Source: Pseudorhodobacter antarcticus
GTDB lineage: Bacteria > Pseudomonadota > Alphaproteobacteria > Rhodobacterales > Rhodobacteraceae
Length of the DNA stretch: 64,000 bases
Assembly: GCF_900110135.1 (NCBI RefSeq)
Contig: NZ_FOCO01000013.1
Span: forward strand, 28,693 to 92,692
Direction of reading: 5' to 3'
The position numbers and the translations under genes are program-made. Under the pieces are notes generated by a model. It made no database searches. It was not told the DNA's origin and worked only from the letters and a program-made list of their open reading frames with translations. Shown here in pieces: positions 27,744-36,287 of the stretch; positions within the stretch are counted from its first letter, which is position 1; each line of letters opens with the position of its first letter.

Positions 27744-29099
27744 ATGAAATCTTTTGGCACTTGGTTGCGGGTTGGCGTTTTGGGTGTGGCATTGGGCCTG
27801 CCACACGCTGTTTGGGCCGAAAGCCTTGCCGATGCGTTGATCGCGGCTTACCGAAACTCCAACATTTTGGATCAAAACCGCGCTGTGCTGCGGGCCGCGG
27901 ATGAAGATGTGGCAATCGCCGTGTCCAGCCTGCGCCCCGTTTTGACGTTTCGCGCGGGCGGTGGATACACGCACACCCCAATAACCGAAGGGTTGAGCGG
28001 AACCATCAGCCTTTTGGCAGAGATGACTTTGTTTGATTTTGGGCGCAACGCTGCCACCATCGCCGCGCGCAAAGAGACGGTGCTTGCAACCCGTCAGGCC
28101 TTGATTGGGTTCGAACAGGATGTGCTGCTAAACGCGGTCAGCGCCTATGTCACATTGCAACAGCGCCAAGATGCCGTTGCCTTGCGCCAATCAAACTTGC
28201 GCTTGATAACCCAAGAATTGCGTGCGGCCCAAGACCGGTTTGAGGTGGGCGAGATCACCCGAACCGATGTTGCGATTGCCGATTCGCGGCTCGCCTCTTC
28301 GCAGGCGGAACTGGCAACAGCGCAAGGCGATTTGGCCATCGCCCGCGAGACGTATAAGCTGGCTATAGGGAAAGCGCCCAAAACCCTAAGTCGCTTGCCC
28401 AAAATGCCGCGCACCGCCAATAATCTGGCCGAGGCGCAGACCGTCGCCAAGCGCACGCACCCCAGCATCCGCCAATTGCAGCACGAAGTGTCCGCAGCCG
28501 AGGCAGGCATCGCGCTTGCAAAAGCCAATATGGGCCCCACCTTGACGGGAAATTTGGGCCTGACCGATGGCAGCAAAAAGGCTGATAGCTTTAGCGCATC
28601 TGTTACCCTGAACCAAACACTCTATGCCGGGGGGCGGCCATCGGCCTTTTACCGTCAGGCCTTGGCGCGGCGTGACATTGCGCAGGCGCAATTGCAGCAG
28701 ACCACCGCCCAAATCATGCAGTCGGTTGGTGTTGCGTGGTCCAGTGTCGAAGTGGCGCAAGCCAGTATCGCCGCCAGCGATCGCCAGATCCGTTCGGCAC
28801 AAACCGCCTATAATGGGGTGAGCGAGGAAGCAAAGTTGGGCTCTCGGACAACCTTGGACGTGTTGAACGCCGAACAAGAATTGCTAAGCGCCCGGACAGC
28901 GCGGCTGTCGGCCCAGGCCGGCTATTATACAGGCGTCTACAGCCTGCTGGCGCGGATGGGGCTATTGACTGTCGATCATTTGCAGCTTGGGATTCCGACT
29001 TACGATCCAGATGCCTATTACAACGCGGTGAAATCCGCGCCAGTCACATCTTCCCAAGGCAAACGTCTGGACCGGGTGCTGAAAGCGATTGGCAACTGA
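27744..29099 (+). CDS. tolC: TolC-family outer membrane efflux protein
   Basis: Outer-membrane channel of tripartite efflux pumps and type I secretion systems. An N-terminal signal peptide (hydrophobic stretch, cleavage near VWA-ES at residue 23) is followed by two repeated OEP domains rich in long alpha helices. Typical signatures are RTTLDVLNAEQELLSART and VGEITRTDVAIADSRL. It has 451 residues. The start has a GGAGTAAGG binding site. The upstream methyltransferase and the downstream terminator bracket it. Confidence 0.93.
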   Translation: MKSFGTWLRVGVLGVALGLPHAVWAESLADALIAAYRNSNILDQNRAVLRAADEDVAIAVSSLRPVLTFRAGGGYTHTPITEGLSGTISLLAEMTLFDFGRNAATIAARKETVLATRQALIGFEQDVLLNAVSAYVTLQQRQDAVALRQSNLRLITQELRAAQDRFEVGEITRTDVAIADSRLASSQAELATAQGDLAIARETYKLAIGKAPKTLSRLPKMPRTANNLAEAQTVAKRTHPSIRQLQHEVSAAEAGIALAKANMGPTLTGNLGLTDGSKKADSFSASVTLNQTLYAGGRPSAFYRQALARRDIAQAQLQQTTAQIMQSVGVAWSSVEVAQASIAASDRQIRSAQTAYNGVSEEAKLGSRTTLDVLNAEQELLSARTARLSAQAGYYTGVYSLLARMGLLTVDHLQLGIPTYDPDAYYNAVKSAPVTSSQGKRLDRVLKAIGN

Positions 29100-29127
29100 T
29101 ATTGCCGCGCGCGTCAAACCTTGAAAC

Positions 29128-29159
29128 CCCGTAAACCCACCGCAGGGTTTGCGGGTTTT
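29128..29159 (+). terminator. Rho-independent terminator after tolC
   Basis: An 11-bp stem (CCCGTAAACCC with GGGTTTGCGGG, one T-G wobble) around a 6-base loop, followed directly by TTTTCCTTTATT. It lies 29 bp after the tolC stop. Confidence 0.88.
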
Positions 29160-29343
29160 CCTTTATTGTTTCCCAAACGCGCAAGATTGTTGAATTCGTC
29201 ACCTTTTGCAAACCAACTGTCTGCCAATTCCTTGTCATGTGCGCGGCAAGTGGATAAACTTTCTTCCGTAATGGTGGTGGTCATGGCTGCTAAGGCATTA
29301 AACAGGTGTGGGGCCTTTGGTCGCGCTGGATGGGCAGGAAACT

Positions 29344-30267
29344 ATGTCAGAACCAATGAGCTCTGGTGAAATCGAAGATGTGCTGTCCTCCATCCGGCGG
29401 TTGGTGTCTGAGGATTTGCGCCCAGTGTCGTCCAGATCTGCGGCACCCGCCAAATCAACGATGGATCAAGCAGGCAAGCCCCAACTTGTTTTGGGCGGGG
29501 CCGAACTTGTTACTGGCAAGTTGCTGTTGACCCCGGCGTTCCGCGTTGTGTCCAATGACGTGCCGGTTTCAGACGCGATCAATCCTGCAACGGACGCGGC
29601 ATCCGGTACGGCCGCACCCGCTTGGGGCGCTGAACAGTCTTTGGTTGGCGCACCTCCCAAACCATCAACAGCAGAAGATTGGTTGCCAGAATCATCCACA
29701 TTGCCCGAAGATGATGTTTTTGGCGAACTGCCGGATGAAAGCGATGATTGGCTTGAAACCGACGACGCGGATGATGCCGTCCCCCCACCAGCATCCGACG
29801 TGACGCGTTTGGTGAGCGAAATAGGCGCTGCCGTTGCCGAAAACGCCGAGGAGTGGGAGCCAGAAGCAGGTGATAGCCCGATGGCAGCAATGTCATGGCA
29901 AGCCCCGGAATGGGTAGAGGAGGCGGAGGTCGTTGATGCCGCCATCAACACTGCCACCGGCACTGCGGCAGCCACAGCGCTTGCTGACGCAGCCGAGGCC
30001 GCCGCAGTCGCCGAGATCATGTCACGCGCTGCACAAGCGGCGGTGGAACAGCAAAAGGCTGCGGAGCGTTCCAAAGAGGCTGATGCATCAGACGATCTTT
30101 TCGCCGAGAATGCCGGTTATTTTGATGAAACCGTGTTGCGCGATTTGGTGCGTGATTTGATCCGTGAAGAATTAAGCGGCACCTTGGGCGAACGCATCAC
30201 CCGCAACGTCCGCAAATTGGTGCGGTCAGAAATCAATCGCGCGATGACCGCGCGTGACTTTGAATAA
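29344..30267 (+). CDS. PopZ-like polar organising protein (DUF2497-type)
   Basis: The 307-residue protein has the three-part plan of Caulobacter PopZ. An N-terminal helix (EIEDVLSSIRRLVSED, residues about 9-24) resembles PopZ helix 1, a long acidic Ala/Pro/Asp-rich low-complexity linker follows, and the last 45 residues (VLRDLVRDLIREELSG, then ITRNVRKLVRSEINRA) resemble the oligomerisation domain. PopZ assembles at cell poles and anchors the chromosome. The linker here is far longer than in Caulobacter (whole protein 177). Assignment is by pattern; the start ATG follows CAGGAA. It lies after tolC as an independent unit. Confidence 0.65.
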   Translation: MSEPMSSGEIEDVLSSIRRLVSEDLRPVSSRSAAPAKSTMDQAGKPQLVLGGAELVTGKLLLTPAFRVVSNDVPVSDAINPATDAASGTAAPAWGAEQSLVGAPPKPSTAEDWLPESSTLPEDDVFGELPDESDDWLETDDADDAVPPPASDVTRLVSEIGAAVAENAEEWEPEAGDSPMAAMSWQAPEWVEEAEVVDAAINTATGTAAATALADAAEAAAVAEIMSRAAQAAVEQQKAAERSKEADASDDLFAENAGYFDETVLRDLVRDLIREELSGTLGERITRNVRKLVRSEINRAMTARDFE

Positions 30268-30281
30268 ACCAATCAATAGGG

Positions 30282-30322
30282 CATAAGAATAAAGCGCGCA
30301 AATTGCGCACTTTATTCTTATG
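30282..30322. terminator. Bidirectional terminator between convergent genes
   Basis: A 20-bp inverted repeat with one mismatch (CATAAGAATAAAGCGCGCAA and TTGCGCACTTTATTCTTATG) separated by a single base. The A- and T-rich outer arms give a run of U after the GC core in either direction. It lies between the PopZ-like gene and the convergent small gene. Confidence 0.85.
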
Positions 30323-30359
30323 AAATCATCAGCCGTGCCTGTGAAGTGCCGGTGGTATA

Positions 30360-30680
30360 TCAAGCAGCTTCGGCTTGGTCCAAAGCATTGCGGCGCTCAG
30401 ACTCTTCACGCGACAGTGCAACAGATGTGCGGATGCCTTTGGACACAAATTCCATCAAGCCTTTGACAACACGTTCGTTCGGGTCAATCCCAGCGCAAGA
30501 CAGTACTTCACGCCCATCACGCGACCGTGCCCAGCGGGCAATCTGATCGGGACCATTCCCGTATTTCTTGTCATCTGCGATGGCATCATCCAAAGCGGCA
30601 AGAACCACGGCCGCAAACAGCTTGCGTGCACGCTGACCTTGTTCGAAATTAAAGGCGGTTCCATCTACAAAGTCTAACAT
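30360..30680 (-). CDS. Conserved small Rhodobacterales protein (DUF6280 type)
   Basis: A 106-residue soluble protein, largely helical and charged, with blocks FNFEQGQRARKLFAAVVLAA and IARWARSRDGREVLSCAGID. I recognise it as the strongly conserved small protein found near efp in Rhodobacterales, annotated as DUF6280; the number is from memory. Function is unknown. It is divergent from efp, with about 214 bp between their starts. Confidence 0.8.
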   Translation of the reverse strand: MLDFVDGTAFNFEQGQRARKLFAAVVLAALDDAIADDKKYGNGPDQIARWARSRDGREVLSCAGIDPNERVVKGLMEFVSKGIRTSVALSREESERRNALDQAEAA

Positions 30681-30821
30681 CGGGTCGTCCTATTCTTGCT
30701 CTTGCACATTTTGACGTTTGCGCAATATGACCAATTCCCATCGATTCGGTGTCCCCCGTTTGGAATAGCACCTATGCGTCTGGCGCATGGCTGGCTTGGG
30801 GCGATACCGTATCTTGTAAGC

Positions 30822-30850
30822 TTGTCTACGCTCTCATGGGTATATATAGG
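30822..30850 (+). promoter_or_regulatory. Candidate sigma-70 promoter for efp
   Basis: TTGTCT (30822) and TATAGG (30845) are separated by 17 bp inside a TATATATAGG run, 45 bp before the efp start codon. The hexamers match the consensus only partly. Confidence 0.4.
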
Positions 30851-30894
30851 GGTTGTCTGACTTCCTTCAATGTTTTGTCAAGGTTTTGCCACAA

Positions 30895-31458
30895 ATGCCC
30901 AAGATTAATGGAAATGAAATTAAGGCCGGCTTTGTGCTGGAACATGATGCGGGCCTTTGGGCTGCGGTGAAGGTGAATATCGTAAAGCCGGGTAAGGGCG
31001 GCGCGTTTGCGCAGGTGGAATTGAAAAACCTGCGGGATGGGCGCAAATTGAATGAACGCTTCCGGTCAGAGGACAAGGTAGAGCGCGTCACCCTAGAGAA
31101 CAAAGACCAACAATTCCTTTATGAAGTTGATGGGATGTTGGTGTTCATGGACAATGAAACCTTTGAACAGATCGAATTGCCCGCTGATCTGCTCGGCGAC
31201 CGCCGCCCGTTTTTGCAGGACGGCATGATGGCCACCGTGGAATATTATGGCGACGAGGCCCTCTCAATGCGCTTGCCGCAAAAGGTAAAGTGCAGAATTG
31301 TGGAAACAGAGCCGGTTCAAAAGGGCCAAACCGCGGCCAACAGTTTCAAGCCTGCGATCTTGGACAATGGCGTGCGGATCATGATCCCGCCGTTTATTGC
31401 CGTCGACGAAGAGATCATCGTTCACACCGAATTGATGGAATATTCTGAACGCGCCTAA
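30895..31458 (+). CDS. efp: Translation elongation factor P
   Basis: Relieves ribosome stalling at polyproline motifs. The three-domain protein (187 residues) has the loop KPGKGGAF with the modifiable lysine at position 34 and the C-terminal [18 protein letters not shown] block. The lysine suggests EpmA-type modification rather than arginine rhamnosylation; no modifying enzyme is in the window. The ATG at 30895 gives the standard length. Confidence 0.96.
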   Translation: MPKINGNEIKAGFVLEHDAGLWAAVKVNIVKPGKGGAFAQVELKNLRDGRKLNERFRSEDKVERVTLENKDQQFLYEVDGMLVFMDNETFEQIELPADLLGDRRPFLQDGMMATVEYYGDEALSMRLPQKVKCRIVETEPVQKGQTAANSFKPAILDNGVRIMIPPFIAVDEEIIVHTELMEYSERA

Positions 31459-31488
31459 CGTTATGGGGCGGGCCTGTGCGGTCTGCCC

Positions 31489-32265
31489 CTAACCTGCGCC
31501 TTGCCCTTCAAATGTCACCGCTGCCCCACCAGCTGTCATCGGCCCTTGTGCGCGATCAAACCGCAAATAGGCCAAGGCGGCGCCACCCGATTGGGTGAAC
31601 AGATTGCCTACAGGTTTGCCGTCATCCGTCATAATCTCGGTGCCTACCAGAACCGTTCCGGCAATCCCAACCCGTGCCAAACCTTTTCGCAATTCGGTTT
31701 TATGCTTCATCCGTGCCGTCACCTCTTGCCCGACATAGCAGCCCTTGCGGAAATCCACGCCGTGCAGCCGTTCAAACCCCATTTCAAGCAAATAGCTTTC
31801 ATCCGGAATCAATTCGATCCCGCTTTCGGGGATCACATGGGCCACGCGAATTGCGTCCCAGTCGATCAAAGGCGCTGTACCCTGCGCATCGCCATAAGCC
31901 CGCCACCCAAGGGCTGTGTGGCGCGGATCGGGCCATGCCTGCGCAGGGGCTTGCCCCAAACCGCGGGTCACGCGCAGCGCGCTTGGGGTCAATTGCACAT
32001 TCGCGCGCAAACGGTACATCGAAAGGCGGCGCAATGTGGCATCGGCCAACGCATCGGGCATATCCAAAAGCAAGGCCGCGCCGGTGTTGACCACGAAGAA
32101 ATCAGCCAGATATTTGCCCTGCGGCGACAAGAACGCGGCCCAAATCAAGCCCGGCCCTTTGCCCAGCGGCAAAATATCATTGCTCAGCAATCCTTGCAAA
32201 AATGGCAGGGCATCCGCACCACTTACTTCGATCACGCGGCGGTCTGATGTCATTTCGCCCGGCAT
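31489..32265 (-). CDS. ygfZ: Folate-binding protein YgfZ
   Basis: GcvT-like protein that supports Fe-S cluster enzyme assembly or repair in a folate-dependent way. The diagnostic KGCYVGQEVTARMKH motif with its cysteine lies near residue 178. It has 258 residues. The ATG at 32265 follows AGGGGG; an in-frame ATG at 32253 would give a start more like relatives. It is convergent with efp. Confidence 0.92.
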   Translation of the reverse strand: MPGEMTSDRRVIEVSGADALPFLQGLLSNDILPLGKGPGLIWAAFLSPQGKYLADFFVVNTGAALLLDMPDALADATLRRLSMYRLRANVQLTPSALRVTRGLGQAPAQAWPDPRHTALGWRAYGDAQGTAPLIDWDAIRVAHVIPESGIELIPDESYLLEMGFERLHGVDFRKGCYVGQEVTARMKHKTELRKGLARVGIAGTVLVGTEIMTDDGKPVGNLFTQSGGAALAYLRFDRAQGPMTAGGAAVTFEGQGAG

Positions 32266-32492
32266 TTTGGCCCCCTGTTTGGTCTGATCCGAAAAAGCGC
32301 AAATTGCCTTAACGCTTTGGTCGCGCCATTAATGCGTCATGTGGGCTAGGCTGTCCACCGCATGTCACGTATCCACACTCTCCAATCTATGAACAATGGG
32401 TCCGGTTTCAACCCACAGCGGTGGGGCAGCGGCCTTGACGGGGCAGGCGGGCAGGCCTAGCACTTTGACATCACAGCGCAGGAATTCCCCGA

Positions 32493-33710
32493 ATGACCAC
32501 CACTCGTCCCGCCTCCCTTGCCAACGGTCGCCCTTACCTTGCTATTCCCGGCCCCTCCGTTATGCCCGACCGCGTGTTGCGCGCGATGCATCGCGCTTCG
32601 CCCAACATCTATGGTGGTGAGATTTATGAGGTGGTTGCCGCGATCTGGCCGCGTCTGCGTGCTGTGGCGGGCACCACCCAAAATGCTGCGATCTATATCG
32701 GCAACGGCCACGCGGCATGGGAGGCGGCAAATGCCAACATGTTCAGCCGGGGTGACAAGGCGTTGGTGCTGGCTGTGGGGCATTTTGGCAATGGCTGGGC
32801 GAAAATGGCGCGTGCAATGGGCGTGGACGTAGAGGTAATGGATTTTGGCACCGCGGCCCCCGTTGATATGGCGCGGGTGGAGGCGGCTTTGCGCGCAGAT
32901 ACCAATCACAGCATCAAGGCGGTGCTGGCCACGCATGTCGACACCTCCAGCTCCACCAAAACTAATGTTGCGGCCTTGCGTGCGGTTTTGGATGCTGTGG
33001 GGCATCCCGCCCTTTTGGCGATTGATTGCATCGCATCAATGGCATGTGACGAATTTCATATGGACACATGGGGCGTCGATGTGGCCGTCTCTGCCAGCCA
33101 AAAAGGGCTGATGACACCGCCTGGCCTTGGCTTTCTGTGGTTTTCCGAAAATGCGGCGGCGCGGTGCCGCAACAGCGATCTGCGCACCCCCTATTGGGAT
33201 TGGGAACCCCGCGCCAAAGGCACTGAATTTTGGCAATATTTCAACGGCACCGCCCCGACTCATCACATTTATGGCCTGTCCGAGGCGTTGTTGATGCTGG
33301 AAGAGGAGGGGATGGAAAATGTTTGGGCCCGCCACCGCGCGCTGGCAGGCGCAGTCTGGGCAGCATTCGATGTCTGGGGCAGTGAAAACCCTGCGATCGC
33401 CTTGAACGTGGCGCGGGCGCAAGATCGGGGTTTTTCGGTGACCGCCGCGCGGCTTGGTGGCCATGATGCCACCCGCCTGCGCGAATGGTGCGAACATCAG
33501 GCGGGGGTCACGCTGGGGATTGGCCTTGGCATGGCAGCCCCCGGCGATCCAGCATGGCATGGGTTTTTGCGTGTGGCCCATATGGGTCATGTGAACGCCC
33601 ATATGACGCTGGGGGTGCTGGCCGTGATGGAAACCGGGCTGCAGGCGCTTGGTATCGCGCATGGTGCTGGCGGGATTATGGCGGCCACAAAGGCATTGTC
33701 GCACACTTGA
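32493..33710 (+). CDS. Class V aminotransferase, alanine/serine-glyoxylate type
   Basis: PLP-dependent enzyme of fold type I. The N-terminal IPGPSVMPDRVL motif, the CIASMACDEFHMD aspartate block and SQKGLMTPPGLGF with the PLP lysine are typical of alanine-/serine-glyoxylate aminotransferases. It has 405 residues. The start follows AGGAATT. It is alone between ygfZ and the toxin-antitoxin pair. The amino donor cannot be told. Confidence 0.88.
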   Translation: MTTTRPASLANGRPYLAIPGPSVMPDRVLRAMHRASPNIYGGEIYEVVAAIWPRLRAVAGTTQNAAIYIGNGHAAWEAANANMFSRGDKALVLAVGHFGNGWAKMARAMGVDVEVMDFGTAAPVDMARVEAALRADTNHSIKAVLATHVDTSSSTKTNVAALRAVLDAVGHPALLAIDCIASMACDEFHMDTWGVDVAVSASQKGLMTPPGLGFLWFSENAAARCRNSDLRTPYWDWEPRAKGTEFWQYFNGTAPTHHIYGLSEALLMLEEEGMENVWARHRALAGAVWAAFDVWGSENPAIALNVARAQDRGFSVTAARLGGHDATRLREWCEHQAGVTLGIGLGMAAPGDPAWHGFLRVAHMGHVNAHMTLGVLAVMETGLQALGIAHGAGGIMAATKALSHT

Positions 33711-33718
33711 TTTCTTGT

Positions 33719-33741
33719 GAAATTATATTACATACAATTTC
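33719..33741. promoter_or_regulatory. Candidate autoregulatory operator of the Xre-RES module
   Basis: Inverted repeat GAAATTATAT-TAC-ATACAATTTC with one mismatch per arm, 12 bp before the antitoxin start in an AT-rich 43-bp gap. Antitoxins of this class usually repress their own promoter, so position and symmetry suggest the operator. Confidence 0.6.
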
Positions 33742-33753
33742 AAAGGAAACATC

Positions 33754-34128
33754 ATGTATGCAGAAGCCCAAACCGATGACCGTCCCGAACCTAGCAGAGT
33801 TGCCGCCAAGGCGGTATTCGCCGCAGCCCTTGAATTAGGGTTAACGCAAAAGGAGCTTGCTCGCGCGATTGGGGTGTCCGAACCTTCGGTCAGCCGTATG
33901 AAGGGCGGCGGTTTTGTGCTGGATGGCAAGCCGCTGGAATTGGCGCTGTGCCTCATCCGTGTGTTTCGTGGGTTAGATGCTATCAATGGTGGCGAGGTAT
34001 TGGTGACGCGCAGTTGGATGGCAAATCCGAACAGCGATCTGATAGGGGTGCCCAAAGCGATTATCGCCTCAGCCACCGGGTTGGTCGATGTTATGAACTA
34101 TCTGGACGCCGCGCGTGCCCGCGTTTGA
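33754..34128 (+). CDS. MbcA/ParS/Xre family antitoxin
   Basis: Antitoxin of a type II module. Residues 20-52 form a helix-turn-helix (LGLTQKELARAIGVSEPSVS). The C-terminal half carries the DUF2384 toxin-binding region (LALCLIRVFRGLDAINGG, TRSWMANPN, ending in YLDAARARV, whose tail would plug the toxin active site). It has 124 residues. Its end overlaps the toxin start by 14 bp. The preceding AAAGGAAAC is a good ribosome binding site. Confidence 0.88.
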   Translation: MYAEAQTDDRPEPSRVAAKAVFAAALELGLTQKELARAIGVSEPSVSRMKGGGFVLDGKPLELALCLIRVFRGLDAINGGEVLVTRSWMANPNSDLIGVPKAIIASATGLVDVMNYLDAARARV

Positions 34129-34831
34129 TGGAACAGGGCCTTACAAGGGCAACCTTTGGCGGGTAATCGAAGCGCAATACAGATCCTCTACCTTAAGGTT
34201 GGTCGATACATTCGCAGAACATGACATGCTGGAGGCAATGCTGGAGACAGCAAAACCCGCAGTCCCGCCAGATTGTCAGCATTTGGATTATCAATTCTGG
34301 TCGCCATTCCGATATGGCTGCTACCCACGCGATTCGCGGTTTCGTCGCGCTGGCCGCACCCCGGGGGTATGGTACGGGTCAGAGGCCCCTTTTACAGCGA
34401 TGTGCGAAACCATCTGGGGAAATCTACGGTTCTTTCGCGCCTCGTCTGGCACGCCCTTGCCCCGCCGCCCCGTTGAATACACCGCTGTTTGCGCGGATAT
34501 CCAAACGCTTTTTGCATTGGATCTGACCGCGTCAGATTGGGCGGGGCAGGGGCGCTGGACCGACCCCGATGATTACACAGATTGCATAGCACTCGCCGAT
34601 GCATACCGGACAGCGGGCGGTCAGGTCCTGCGCTATGCGTCCGTTCGCGCGCCCAATCATGGCTGCAATGTCGCTGTGTTAACCTGCGCAGTCTTCGCAT
34701 CACCACGTCCCATAGCGCATCAAACATGGCGGGTGCTTTACGGTGCCTTGGTGCAGCGGGCAATCAGTGACAGCGATAATATGCGGTACAGTCTTGGGGT
34801 TGAGGTTTCAAAATTCAGATTAATAATATGA
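34115..34831 (+). CDS. RES-domain toxin
   Basis: Toxin of the RES family, whose members deplete NAD+ (MbcT type) or ADP-ribosylate PRPP synthetase (ParT type). The conserved segment reads SRFRRAGRTPGVWYGSEAPF then TAMCETIWG, giving the family's Arg, Tyr and Glu. It has 238 residues. Translation begins at a GTG inside the antitoxin gene, so it is coupled to and made after its antidote. All key blocks are intact, so it looks functional. It stands alone among housekeeping genes. Confidence 0.87.
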   Translation: MPAFDGTGPYKGNLWRVIEAQYRSSTLRLVDTFAEHDMLEAMLETAKPAVPPDCQHLDYQFWSPFRYGCYPRDSRFRRAGRTPGVWYGSEAPFTAMCETIWGNLRFFRASSGTPLPRRPVEYTAVCADIQTLFALDLTASDWAGQGRWTDPDDYTDCIALADAYRTAGGQVLRYASVRAPNHGCNVAVLTCAVFASPRPIAHQTWRVLYGALVQRAISDSDNMRYSLGVEVSKFRLII

Positions 34832-34859
34832 TCTTATGGTGTAATCTTAATGCAGCACA

Positions 34860-35816
34860 TTAAAGCCAATTTTTGTACTTAAAGTAAGCATAAGTCAGCA
34901 CTGCCAGCCCGATCATCGCCCCAAGGGAAAGTGCAAACCCGTATCGCATATCCAATCCTGGCATGTTCGCAAAATTCATCCCAAAAATTGACGCGATCAA
35001 CGTGGCCGGCAAAAAAATCACCGCCGCAACTGACAAAATCTTGCTGATATTTGTCTGTTCGATGTTGATCATGCCCAAAGTCGCATCCAGCAAAAACGTG
35101 ATCTTGGACGCAACGAAATTTGCATGATCAGTCAAGGATTTCACATCATTCGTCAGTGTCTTGGCGCGTTCATGCAAATCAGGGGTGGCACTGTGTTTGG
35201 TCAGCACCTGCGCCAAATAACTTGCCAGACGGTCCAGCGTCAAAAGGCTGTCGCGGATGTTGGAATTCAAGTTTCCCATCTGTCCGATGGTTTCCAGAAC
35301 GGATTGATAATCATGCGGTTTTCGTCCCTTGGCCAGCATGAACAAAGCGCGTGAATGGCTGTCAATTTCGGCTGCGGCGCGTTCCAAAATATCGGCTTGG
35401 CGGTCAATCACTGCCTCCATTACCGCGACCAGAACCGACAGTGGATCGGCCATCGCAATGCGCGTTACATGCGCGCGCGGGGGAAAAGACGTGAACACGC
35501 GTGGATCGTGAAAGCGGACGGTGACCAGATGTTTCGGCGTCAGAATAAAGCTTACCGGCCCCATCACCGGATCGCCCCCATCGGCATTGGCAGGCAGCAA
35601 AGCTGTCATATAGGTTGCTTGTTCAAAGGCATACAGACGCGATGAGATTTCAATCTCGCGCATGTCCTCCTCCGACGGAATATCGCAGCCTGTGATCGCA
35701 GCGACCGCGCTCTCCTCCTCGGGCGTGGGGGCATGCAGATCAATCCACACCGCCCCCGTCAGGTTGGCACCATTTGGATGTAATATGCCGTCCTGCAAGG
35801 TGTATGATTTGATCAT
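34860..35816 (-). CDS. CorA-family divalent cation transporter (CorA/ZntB)
   Basis: Pentameric inner-membrane channel for Mg2+ or Zn2+. A large cytoplasmic N-terminal domain (to about residue 255) is followed by two membrane helices. The signature after the first helix is FGMNFANMPGL (GMN motif), and the C-terminus is the basic YFKYKNWL. It has 318 residues. The ion cannot be decided from the sequence. It is convergent with the toxin gene, with 28 bp between them. Confidence 0.9.
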   Translation of the reverse strand: MIKSYTLQDGILHPNGANLTGAVWIDLHAPTPEEESAVAAITGCDIPSEEDMREIEISSRLYAFEQATYMTALLPANADGGDPVMGPVSFILTPKHLVTVRFHDPRVFTSFPPRAHVTRIAMADPLSVLVAVMEAVIDRQADILERAAAEIDSHSRALFMLAKGRKPHDYQSVLETIGQMGNLNSNIRDSLLTLDRLASYLAQVLTKHSATPDLHERAKTLTNDVKSLTDHANFVASKITFLLDATLGMINIEQTNISKILSVAAVIFLPATLIASIFGMNFANMPGLDMRYGFALSLGAMIGLAVLTYAYFKYKNWL

Positions 35817-35855
35817 GGCGCGCCTTTCCTGCTAAATATGCGCCCTTTATGGCGC

Positions 35856-36142
35856 TTATTTTGGCTGTTTGGCCAGCCACTGCGTCATCCACGCAATTTC
35901 GGCCTCTTGGGCTGCAATCACCATTTCGGCTAATTTGCGGACCTCGGGATCAGTTCCATGCTCCAACACGATCCGAGCCATATCGACATCGGCGTTGCCT
36001 GTCAGAGGCACGTTAATGTCGGCGTGCATTTTGGCATTGGCTTCTGCAAACGCGATGGATGCGGGGCTTTGATCGCCCGCCATTTGGTGGCCGGAATGGT
36101 CAGTTTGTGCCAAAGCGGGCAGGGGCAAAGCAAATGTTTCAC
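35856..36142 (-). pseudogene. Broken DUF305 (copper-related) gene
   Basis: The frame ends MARIVLEHGTDPEVRKLAEM and AQEAEIAWMTQWLAKQ, typical of periplasmic DUF305 proteins. Two defects show. First, GNADVD joins directly to MARIVLEHG: the intervening GMIPHHxGA metal-binding segment, the core of the family, is missing in frame (about 13-14 residues). Second, an AGAGGG site and GTG start at 36142 open a signal peptide (VKHLL) in a frame one base off from its continuation (ALPLPALAQTDHSGHQ). I infer a frameshift plus internal deletion. Confidence 0.7.
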
Positions 36143-36287
36143 AAAAACCCTCTGGATGTGAAGCAAGGGTGGTATGCAAGCTTCCTGCAAGGGGAATGCA
36201 AATCAAGGCTTTGTGAACCGCGCTTGGGTCCTTTTCCTTTTGCAGCGCTTGCCCTATCGTTTTAGGGCAGAACAATTGGAATGTCTT

